Positions 53,010 through 60,218 of a stretch of DNA of 64,000 nucleotides are shown here, piece by piece. Position 1 is the stretch's first letter; each line of letters starts with the position of its first letter. The stretch lies in contig CASIAW010000004.1 in assembly GCA_949372875.1 (NCBI GenBank), positions 124,001 to 188,000 on the forward strand, in the 5' to 3' direction. This DNA comes from Candidatus Poseidoniaceae archaeon (GTDB lineage: Archaea; Thermoplasmatota; Poseidoniia; Poseidoniales; Poseidoniaceae). The notes below the pieces were generated by a model. The model searched no databases, was not told where the DNA came from, and saw only the letters and a program-made list of their open reading frames with translations. A program made the position numbers and the translations under genes.

Positions 53010-53935
53010 TTACCGTCAGCACGCTTTTCTCGGAAACTTTGCAAGTGGGTTGGCAAGTTAAGTGCAAACAAGCCACCAACCACACAGAACACGAAGAACG
53101 TTCCAAGAGCAACACCATAAACTGAAATTAACTCAACGGATTCTTCCATTCTCAATGCAGTATCTTTGGAGAGAATCCCAACAAAGAAAGGAAGAATAGT
53201 ATTTGCTGAAAGAACAACAGTTGCGAGGAGTGTTGCGATAATCGGGTTGATAAGAAGAGAACGGTGATATTTACCGACAATTTTCTGAGGGTTCATGACA
53301 TAGACTTCATTTGTGCGAATACTTGTGTCAAGCATCGAATAACGAAGTACACCATTGGTGAGTTCGAAATACATAATCAAAAGAACAGCATAGATGACAA
53401 CAAGTGCTGAAAGTAAAAATGGTTTATCTTGAAGTCCGAGGAGGTCATTTGAAAGCGTTACTTTGGAAGAAGCAAACCGTAGGATAGCGAGAATGAACAT
53501 GAGGTTACTCGCAAGAGTAAAACGCCCATCACGTTGGAATGTACCCCAGAAACCTGTTCCAGTTGCGCCAGCAATCAGAATCAATTGAAGAATGGTTGCA
53601 ACACCTAAGCTTCCTGTAATCATATACCATATGGTTCCTTCAGCAGGTGAAATCATGTATGTTAACAATGCCAATGCAACAAGAATACCATAAACGCCGA
53701 GTTGCAGGTTTTGAACCATCTTTGCAGGTGGCAGGAATTTGGTCTTAGGGACCAAGGGTCCACCGAGGAGACTCTCAATAAATGAAGGGATTTCAACATC
53801 AGGGATAGCATCTTTTGGAATATCGGTTCCAGAACCGATTTGTCCTGCAATCTTCTTTCTTGAAGGAGCTGCTGAACGAACGGTCTTTCCGTCATACAAG
53901 TGAGCAGTGTCATTGGAAGGTCTTGATACAGTCAT
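53006..53935 (-). CDS. Six-helix membrane protein of the MoxR-DUF58 operon
   Basis: Unknown family, 309 residues. A soluble N-terminus of about 70 residues precedes six predicted membrane helices: LGVYGILVALALLTYMI, MITGSLGVATILQLILIAGA, LASNLMFILAILRFA, LLSALVVIYAVLLIMYFEL, PIIATLLATVVLSANTIL and VYGVALGTFFVFCVVGGLFA. Both termini should lie on the same side. The ATG at 53935 lies 9 bases after the DUF58 gene, so it is the last gene of the operon. It may house or anchor the complex at the membrane, but there is no motif to support a reaction. Confidence 0.7.
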   Translation of the reverse strand: MTVSRPSNDTAHLYDGKTVRSAAPSRKKIAGQIGSGTDIPKDAIPDVEIPSFIESLLGGPLVPKTKFLPPAKMVQNLQLGVYGILVALALLTYMISPAEGTIWYMITGSLGVATILQLILIAGATGTGFWGTFQRDGRFTLASNLMFILAILRFASSKVTLSNDLLGLQDKPFLLSALVVIYAVLLIMYFELTNGVLRYSMLDTSIRTNEVYVMNPQKIVGKYHRSLLINPIIATLLATVVLSANTILPFFVGILSKDTALRMEESVELISVYGVALGTFFVFCVVGGLFALNLPTHLQSFREKRADGN

Positions 53936-53944
53936 AATCTCACC

Positions 53945-55267
53945 TCAGAATCCTCTTGCCCCGGCAAGTGCAGTTGAAAGGAGCATATCTGGCTCCCAAT
54001 CCATGATGTTAACACCAAGTCCACGGAGTTCGCTAATCAGAACATCCCGTTCTGTCTTCATAACTTCATAGCCGGTTCGGTCAATGCGTCGAGCATCAAA
54101 TTCAAATTCAAGAGACGAAGGGGTAAGGACCGTTACATCGAAGTTTCGTGCACGGAAATCTCGAAGTGCATTTACGATAGTAGGATCATCTTCAAGATTG
54201 GACAAGAAGATGATTGGACTTCCCTTGTTGATGTGCGGTAGAATACGGTTAACAACCACTTGAAGTGGAATGTTTCCTCGTGCTACTGCACCAGCAAGTT
54301 TCGTTAAAATCACGTAGAGTTGCTTCTTTCCAGTATCTCGATCAACACTGACAACTTCATCACCGTAAACGATGACGCCTACGGAGTCACGACGACCAAG
54401 GAAATATTTCGCCAACGAAGCTGCTGCTCGGGTTGAGTAAACCAGTGCATTTCGAGAGACTGGTCCTGTTTCGGCCACAGAGCGTGAATCCACAATGATG
54501 ATGATATCGGACACAGCGTCACGTTCACGTTCATTGACCATGAGTTTTCCAGAGCGAGCGTATGCAGACCAGTTGATAGCACGGAACGAGTCACCTTCGA
54601 AATACTCACGAAGGGAATAAAATTCCGAACCAGGTCCAGGTTGTCGAATGTTGACAGCACCTGTGAAAATCTTAGGAACACGTGATTTCACGAATGTCTC
54701 TTTGAGGTCTTCCATCTTCGGGAATACAAGGAAGTCATTGTAGACATGCAATTCCTTTTCCTTGTGGAATAATCCGAACGGGTCTTGAATCCTGACAGCC
54801 ACAGGACCAACACTGTAAAAACCTCGAAGTGGACATTCAACGGTGTATTCGATGAATGTTTCACGGCGTGGACCTAATTCCATCAAAATGTAATTTGCAC
54901 CATCTTTGATACGCATTACTTCAGGAACTCGGTCTCGAACTTCTAGAATTTTGGCAAGAGAGGAATGATTTTGCATCCTCAGGGTGATGTTGAGTTCACC
55001 ATCTTCGAAAATACGTGCACTGGACAACTTACGCATTGCGCTTACACTGTTCAATGCCGCACCTTCTTCTCCACTCCACTCATCTGCACGACGGCCGGTA
55101 GCGGCAACGTCTGCGTGGCCGCCAAACAAGGCAGCCCAAGTAAGGAAAACGAAGATGACCACCGCAATCGTGACAAGTTGGGAATTTCGCAAGGTCAAAC
55201 CAAGCAAATACATGGCAATAGCCAAGCTTCCTAACATAGCAGATTTACGACTCCACATCATACTCAC
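53945..55267 (-). CDS. DUF58 family protein (MoxR partner)
   Basis: A 440-residue protein of the DUF58 family, typically encoded next to MoxR ATPases. Two membrane helices at the N-terminus (LGSLAIAMYLLGLTLRNSQL, TIAVVIFVFLTWAALFGG) precede a cytoplasmic or extracytoplasmic soluble part. The diagnostic DUF58 motif EGDSFRAINWSAYARSGKLM is at about residues 224-243, followed by a von Willebrand A-like fold (DIIIIVDSRSVAETG, then a later GVIVYGDEVVS). The metal-ion-dependent adhesion site looks partly kept (DSRSV). The gene begins 24 bases after the moxR stop. The exact function is unknown. Confidence 0.88.
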   Translation of the reverse strand: MSMMWSRKSAMLGSLAIAMYLLGLTLRNSQLVTIAVVIFVFLTWAALFGGHADVAATGRRADEWSGEEGAALNSVSAMRKLSSARIFEDGELNITLRMQNHSSLAKILEVRDRVPEVMRIKDGANYILMELGPRRETFIEYTVECPLRGFYSVGPVAVRIQDPFGLFHKEKELHVYNDFLVFPKMEDLKETFVKSRVPKIFTGAVNIRQPGPGSEFYSLREYFEGDSFRAINWSAYARSGKLMVNERERDAVSDIIIIVDSRSVAETGPVSRNALVYSTRAAASLAKYFLGRRDSVGVIVYGDEVVSVDRDTGKKQLYVILTKLAGAVARGNIPLQVVVNRILPHINKGSPIIFLSNLEDDPTIVNALRDFRARNFDVTVLTPSSLEFEFDARRIDRTGYEVMKTERDVLISELRGLGVNIMDWEPDMLLSTALAGARGF

Positions 55268-55291
55268 CTCAAAATCAGATTCGTACTACAA

Positions 55292-56467
55292 TCAAACTGT
55301 AGGTACTGGAACTTCCCGTAGAATTGCTTGAATAACTTCACCAGATTCTAGGCCTTTGATTTGATGTTCAGGCTTGAGAATAATTCGGTGTGCAAGTGCA
55401 AGTTCCGCAATGGCTTTGATGTCATCAGGAGTGACGAAATCACGACCTCGGAGTGCTGCTGCAGCACGAGAAGTCTTGAGCAATGCTTGGGAACCACGAG
55501 GAGAAGCGCCGACCAAAACACGAGGATCTTCACGTGTACGGGATACGACTTCAACCATATACATTCGGAGAGCAGGGTCGACGTAAACGAATTCACATGC
55601 TTGTTGCATGTTAATCACCATTTCTGGGCTGGTGATAACTTCGACTTCGACTGCGTCCTTTCCACGAGTAATACGACGAGCAAGAATCTCGTCTTCATCA
55701 GCGCGGTCAGGATATCCGACGGACATCTTGAACATGAAACGGTCAAGTTGTGCTTCTGGAAGTGGGTAAGTACCTTCTTGTTCGACAGGGTTTTGAGTTG
55801 CCATAACAATGAACGGTGCTGGAAGTTTGTGTGTCACAGTACCAATGGTAACTTGCTTCTCTTGCATAGCCTCAAGCAAAGCTGCTTGGGTCTTCGGAGG
55901 AGCACGGTTAATTTCGTCAGCAAGGAGAAGGTTACAGAACAGAGGTCCTGGTTTGAACGTAAATTCACCTTTCTTTGCGTCATAGATGTTGGTACCAGTG
56001 ATGTCAGCAGGGAGCAAGTCAGGCGTAAATTGTACACGCTTGAAATCACAACCGAGTGCATCGGCAAAGGTGTTGGTCATCAATGTCTTCGCCAGACCTG
56101 GGTAATCTTCGAACAGAAGGTTACCGTTGGAAAGAATGTTGATTAGAACATTATCGATAACGTGTGCTTTACCAATAATTACTTTCTGGACTTCGGCACC
56201 GATTGCGCTTGCAATCGAACCGACGGCCTTCAACTTCTCTTTGTTTTCTGGGCTGGTCTGGTGCTTCGGCTGGGCCGGAGCGGCCGGTGCTACAGGTGCT
56301 GGGGCCGGTGCTGGCATTGCAGGTGCTGCTGGCATAGGCGCTGGTGCTGCTGGCATAGGTGCCGCAGGCATTGGCGCTGCTGGTGCAGGCATTGCAGGTG
56401 CTGCTGGGGCCACAGGAGCTGCTGGCGCTGGCGCGGGCGGGGCTGCTGGGGGGGCGGGGGGTTGCAT
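55292..56467 (-). CDS. MoxR-type AAA+ ATPase with Pro/Ala-rich N-terminal extension
   Basis: AAA+ chaperone-like ATPase, normally paired with vWA or DUF58 proteins for assembly or activation of a partner. The AAA module starts near residue 75. Walker A is LFEDYPGLAKT, Walker B is LLLADEINRAPPKTQAALLE, and sensor and arginine-finger segments MATQNPVEQEGTYPLPEAQL and LVGASPRGSQALLK follow, which identify the MoxR clade. Residues 1-65 are almost entirely A, P and M in repeats of PAP, APM and PAAP, a low-complexity tail that MoxR proteins usually lack. The start is ATG 56467, preceded by GGAGG. It begins 19 bases after the DUF4350 gene. Confidence 0.92.
   Translation of the reverse strand: MQPPAPPAAPPAPAPAAPVAPAAPAMPAPAAPMPAAPMPAAPAPMPAAPAMPAPAPAPVAPAAPAQPKHQTSPENKEKLKAVGSIASAIGAEVQKVIIGKAHVIDNVLINILSNGNLLFEDYPGLAKTLMTNTFADALGCDFKRVQFTPDLLPADITGTNIYDAKKGEFTFKPGPLFCNLLLADEINRAPPKTQAALLEAMQEKQVTIGTVTHKLPAPFIVMATQNPVEQEGTYPLPEAQLDRFMFKMSVGYPDRADEDEILARRITRGKDAVEVEVITSPEMVINMQQACEFVYVDPALRMYMVEVVSRTREDPRVLVGASPRGSQALLKTSRAAAALRGRDFVTPDDIKAIAELALAHRIILKPEHQIKGLESGEVIQAILREVPVPTV
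56273..56467 (-). repeat. Low-complexity Ala/Pro/Met repeat tract at the moxR 5' end
   Basis: About 195 bases of GC-rich tandem-like sequence (units close to GGTGCTGGTGCTGC on the plus strand) that encode the A/P/M-rich N-terminus. It keeps the reading frame, and the opposite strand also stays open with a G/A/I-rich translation, which is a by-product. Such tracts are prone to slippage and length variation. Confidence 0.8.
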
Positions 56468-56486
56468 GTCTATTTTCCTCCAAATA

Positions 56487-58067
56487 TCAATTTCCCCAAC
56501 GGCGAATTTGCGGAATTACCTCCCGCAGTTCTTCGTTGGAGTAGGAACGGGTAGAGCTGATAAGCTCGACCAGACGCGGATCTCGGACCATTTGCATGAT
56601 CTCCGCAGGGGATTTACGCATGAATTCGTCACGCGTAAGGTCATTGAACTGTCGAACCTTGGAAAGCAATGCTTCACGAGTTCGCAATTGGTATTGAGAA
56701 GGATCCAATTTTGAAGGACGTTCACGGAATCGAGTAAGGTCGAACACGTGTCGCCAATTTTCTTTTTCTGGCACAACCATGATTGCAATTGCAAGTAGCG
56801 CAAAGAGGTTGAGAATGATGAGCCACTTGAGGACAACATCGCTTGTGAGAAGAACGACGACCCCCATTGCTTCGGTGAAAGGAGATGTGAAAGCACTTGA
56901 AACGTGTCGGCTTTCGTCAAAGACAACATAGAATTCAGACGGAGAGCGAGTAATGGTTGTCGATAATTCAGGATTATCAAATTCCATCATGTCATACATC
57001 AAAGCCGAGAAGTATTGACTGTTACCGTTCCAATTTGTATCTCCTTGAGCAGCAGAAAGTCCATCAGGGTCAGTATCCCAGCAGTTGTGTCCGTTTTCGA
57101 GGTATGCAGGAGATGAGCATTGAAGATATCCTTCTTCTTCCGCTAGGTCTGCGTCCCACAGGTGATTAGCGAGAACTTGTTGGTCCGAAACAAACACAAT
57201 AGAACCAGTGACGTCAATTTCGCCATAATCATTGTTTGGCTTCACATCAAGAACGTCGGTTACTGGATAATCGATTCGAATAATCAGTCCTGTCATTCCT
57301 TCTCCGAGAGTAGGATTCTGAGGGTTATCGATATCTGTTGGAATTTTAAGGACTCGTGCTGAAGTTGAAGCTGCTGCGAGAATATTGATGTCACGGTCTA
57401 ATTCAGATTGCTCGTCAAGAACTTGGATTGCTGTAGGGCGGTGGAAAAGGACCGGCATACGGCAATTGTCAACTTGAGCGATTGCGATATTTGCGGCGGA
57501 ACAAGGAATCAACTTTTCATCGCCCATTTGGCTCACGTTTTGATTGACGCTCGCAGCAGCCCATAGACGACGAGGGTCTTGCTTTTGGAGAGCACCAAGG
57601 TCGTCTTCAACTTCGTAGTAACGTTGGTCGTCATACACCGGCGCATCGAAGAATTTAACTCCGAATTCTGAGGCTACAAGCTGAGCGTTGGTCGAATTGG
57701 ATGCGAGGATAACCTTTCCACCTTTTTTGGTGACAAAGTCGTGAAGGGCGGATGCTTCTGCAGCATCAAATGGTTTCTCTGTCCCAGCGATGATAAGCAT
57801 GGTGCGGTGAGGGTCGTTCCAATCATTGACGAGCATTGGAGTTGACATGGTATTGGCAATGCTGAAATCACCTGCTTCGACAACGCTGCGCATCTCTGTC
57901 AATTGCTGCGCAGAATATTGATCTGCTGCATTGTTGTAGGGTGAAAGAACACTCTGCTTATCTGAACTGACCAAAGCGATAACCAATACTGAGAGTAAGA
58001 GCGAAGAAACAAGACCGACTTTGAGCCAAGTTTCTATGGAGATTTTTGTTGAATCTTCGCTTGCCAT
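56487..58067 (-). CDS. DUF4350-type membrane protein of the MoxR-DUF58 operon
   Basis: A 526-residue protein. One membrane helix near residues 14-32 (VGLVSSLLLSVLVIALVS) precedes an extracytoplasmic domain of about 360 residues with a DUF4350-like start (FDAAEASALHDFVTKKGGKV, then LASNSTNAQLVASEFGVKFF). Three cysteines in the outer part (CSAANIA, DNCRMP, QCSSP) may form disulfides. A second helix lies near KWLIILNLFALLAIAIMVV, and a cytoplasmic tail of about 90 residues follows with LRTREALLSKVRQFNDLTRD. The tail would be positioned to meet MoxR. It is the first gene of the four-gene operon, starting at ATG 58067, preceded by GGAGG. The function is unknown. Confidence 0.78.
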   Translation of the reverse strand: MASEDSTKISIETWLKVGLVSSLLLSVLVIALVSSDKQSVLSPYNNAADQYSAQQLTEMRSVVEAGDFSIANTMSTPMLVNDWNDPHRTMLIIAGTEKPFDAAEASALHDFVTKKGGKVILASNSTNAQLVASEFGVKFFDAPVYDDQRYYEVEDDLGALQKQDPRRLWAAASVNQNVSQMGDEKLIPCSAANIAIAQVDNCRMPVLFHRPTAIQVLDEQSELDRDINILAAASTSARVLKIPTDIDNPQNPTLGEGMTGLIIRIDYPVTDVLDVKPNNDYGEIDVTGSIVFVSDQQVLANHLWDADLAEEEGYLQCSSPAYLENGHNCWDTDPDGLSAAQGDTNWNGNSQYFSALMYDMMEFDNPELSTTITRSPSEFYVVFDESRHVSSAFTSPFTEAMGVVVLLTSDVVLKWLIILNLFALLAIAIMVVPEKENWRHVFDLTRFRERPSKLDPSQYQLRTREALLSKVRQFNDLTRDEFMRKSPAEIMQMVRDPRLVELISSTRSYSNEELREVIPQIRRWGN

Positions 58068-58259
58068 AATCTCCCTCCTTAGTTCGCTTGCCGTACTCTT
58101 GAACAGTATAACAACCGTCGGAACCTCGCTCTACACTTAATGCTTGTTCATGCATGATTTGGAGACGCAGGTTAATAGGAGACGGAAAACATTCGGATGA
58201 AATCTTTCCAATCGGTCAATAATCGAGAAAAAGCCCGATTGTATCAAAAAAAGATGGTG
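58068..58259. other. 192-base spacer upstream of the MoxR operon
   Basis: Holds the promoter of the DUF4350-MoxR-DUF58 operon on the minus strand and the end region of the secreted-protein gene. AT-rich words (ATAATCGAG, GATTGTATCAAAAAAAG) lie near 58218-58252. No gene, repeat or hairpin was convincing. Confidence 0.3.
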
Positions 58260-59234
58260 TCAAAGGCTCTTTTGAAGCGTTCTGTGAAGCGATGCGATGC
58301 CCAACAGTGCTAAGAGTTCAATTCCACCCACCCAAGGCAAGGTGTTGGATTCTTGAGAAAGACTGCTACTGTCATCACCATCATCTGTGTTCGTCGGACT
58401 GGATGGATTTTCAGCCACCTCAACTGCCTGAACTTCGAGTTCAAAGGTAACGCTTCGAGATGCATCATCGCCCTCTGATGTCAATGATAAGGTAATCTCA
58501 CAGATGCGATTCGGTTGGCTTTCAGAAGCTTCGAGGCGTAGGTTTGTGAAGACATCTTTGCCACCCTGGGCATCGGTAGTTTCGACCAATGTATTCGCTA
58601 AGTCTTGAATACCTGGCATAGAGAGATGAGGGCAACTACGGAATTGAACGGTTGCTTCCTTCACTGCGTCACGGGCATTACCGTTATTGAGGAGCTGAGT
58701 AGAGATTTCAATCCACGAGCCTGCGTGAAGAGTTTCCTCAGGCATTGTCACCTCTGGACGTAGATCAAAAACTCGGGGAACGCTAACGTCTCCTTCAATT
58801 TCTTGGGTACTCGCAGACGTATCGCCCACTTTCTCTTCTGCAGTGATTGTCAGTGTCGAAGTATTGTCTGGATTATATTCACGAGTATCCTCGTCGTCGA
58901 TTGAAGAAAAGGAGATGGTAAAAGTCTCATTTGCATTAGCGCCGACTGTAAACGAATCTGGGCCACTGAAAGAGAACGGGACCCATGAATCAAACGCATA
59001 GGTAAGGTCCAATTCCAGTTGAGCCATGCGATTGTTTTCGACATAGGCAAGAATTTCACCTTCAGCATCCCAATCAAGGTCCAAGTCTACAATGAACGCT
59101 GAATCCATGTCTGTAGCCCAACCTAGAGACCAAGATTGTCCGTCAATAGGGCTTTGGGCATGTGCTGGAATACTGCCCAACACTGAGAATCCAAGTAGAA
59201 AAGTCAACAGCAGAACCAATTTTGTTTGCTTCAT
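58260..59234 (-). CDS. Secreted, membrane-anchored beta-rich protein downstream of the molybdenum hydroxylase
   Basis: Unknown family, 324 residues. There is a signal peptide (LVLLLTFLLGFSVLGSIPAH AQ), then acidic beta-rich sequence with a CARDB/NEW3-like pattern (DLRPEVTMPEETLHAGSWIE, ISTQLLNNGNARDAVKEATV) and one disulfide-capable cysteine pair (RSCPHL, NRICEI). A threonine/aspartate-rich spacer (NTDDGDDSSSLSQ) leads to a C-terminal TLPWVGGIELLALLGIA helix and a basic end, like a sorting tag or simple anchor. It starts 9 bases after the FAD subunit gene and probably shares its transcript. Its substrate or partner is unknown. Confidence 0.72.
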   Translation of the reverse strand: MKQTKLVLLLTFLLGFSVLGSIPAHAQSPIDGQSWSLGWATDMDSAFIVDLDLDWDAEGEILAYVENNRMAQLELDLTYAFDSWVPFSFSGPDSFTVGANANETFTISFSSIDDEDTREYNPDNTSTLTITAEEKVGDTSASTQEIEGDVSVPRVFDLRPEVTMPEETLHAGSWIEISTQLLNNGNARDAVKEATVQFRSCPHLSMPGIQDLANTLVETTDAQGGKDVFTNLRLEASESQPNRICEITLSLTSEGDDASRSVTFELEVQAVEVAENPSSPTNTDDGDDSSSLSQESNTLPWVGGIELLALLGIASLHRTLQKSL

Positions 59235-59243
59235 TGTATCACT

Positions 59244-60218
59244 TCAATCGAGTATTTTTTCAACTGCCCGCTTCGTCAAGACACGGACCATTGATTTTCT
59301 GTAACGTGGAGGGAGAGAGGTATTGTTCACCGGTTTGATACTCTTGCGAACACTTGCAGCAAGTGCCTTCACAGAATTCATCCCATCCCAACCGGCTTCG
59401 AGCACTGTTGCAACCTCCTCAGGGTGGCAGCGTGGAATAGATTCCAATGCTGTTGTTGCAATCTGGAGAGAAGAAGCATCGCCAGGAACCCATGATGCTG
59501 CGACGCCTGCTTCTGGGAAATCCCATGAGTCACGCACTCGTAATTTTTGATAGGAACCAGTACGTTGAGCTGATTCTTCGGATAACGTCACTTTCAAAAG
59601 GAATTCGCCTTTTGCGAGAACATTCTTGGTCATTCCATCGAGTTGGTAAAATTCCGAAAGAGGAAGTATTCGTAATCCATTTGGCCCGATAAGATGGACT
59701 TCAGCGTTAAGCACCATCAGTGTAGGAGCAATATCTCCTTGGTAGGTTGCTACACAGAGCGTATTTTGATTGGGGATGACCCGACAGTCAGCACCTGTAC
59801 CGCAATCAGCCTTGTGGCACCAGTCTATTGAACGGCGCCAATCTTCTCCTTGATTATACCAAAAACATCGAGTGTCAAGGCAAAGATTGCCCCCCAGAGT
59901 CGCGTTGCGACGGACTAACGAGGATGCTACTTTACTTGCAGCCTCAACAATCAACGGATGTATCCCATTTTCTTCAGTTAAGTCTCCAAGGCGGGCCATA
60001 CAACCGATTTCATGAAGTGAAAGAGTGTCTACACCATCGATTCGAGCGAGAGAAATCACATGTGGTTTTGGATTGATGTGCCATTTGTAATTTGGAAGTA
60101 AGTCAGTTCCTCCAGCAACCCAATCAAATTCTTCACCCTTTTCGAGCAACATTCCTGCAAGGGAGCAGGCTTCTTCTACAGATGTAGGGTTGTGAAGAGT
60201 AAACGGTGGCATCAACAT
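59244..60218 (-). CDS. hcrB: Molybdenum hydroxylase FAD subunit with [4Fe-4S] loop (4-hydroxybenzoyl-CoA reductase beta-like)
   Basis: FAD-binding subunit of a xanthine oxidase-family enzyme. The FAD segments are WVAGGTDLLPNYKWHI and RNATLGGNLCLD. An insert after that carries cysteines at 118, 134, 139, 145 and 155 (LDTRCFWYNQGEDWRR, DWCHKADCG, GADCRV, TLCVA). In 4-hydroxybenzoyl-CoA reductase the same loop holds a [4Fe-4S] cluster that allows low-potential electron flow into the enzyme, and the spacing matches closely as I recall it. Simple xanthine or CO dehydrogenase medium subunits lack this loop. The ATG at 60218 overlaps the large-subunit stop by one base (TAATG). Confidence 0.85.
   Translation of the reverse strand: MLMPPFTLHNPTSVEEACSLAGMLLEKGEEFDWVAGGTDLLPNYKWHINPKPHVISLARIDGVDTLSLHEIGCMARLGDLTEENGIHPLIVEAASKVASSLVRRNATLGGNLCLDTRCFWYNQGEDWRRSIDWCHKADCGTGADCRVIPNQNTLCVATYQGDIAPTLMVLNAEVHLIGPNGLRILPLSEFYQLDGMTKNVLAKGEFLLKVTLSEESAQRTGSYQKLRVRDSWDFPEAGVAASWVPGDASSLQIATTALESIPRCHPEEVATVLEAGWDGMNSVKALAASVRKSIKPVNNTSLPPRYRKSMVRVLTKRAVEKILD

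Noticed and set aside
55361-56146. Long open frame (261 codons) on the plus strand
   Set aside because: It lies wholly antisense to the moxR gene, whose AAA motifs are clear; the translation is cysteine- and phenylalanine-rich without family likeness.
56127-56714. Open plus-strand frame with G/A/I-rich repeat translation
   Set aside because: It is the antisense reading of the A/P/M-rich tract of moxR, kept open by base composition.
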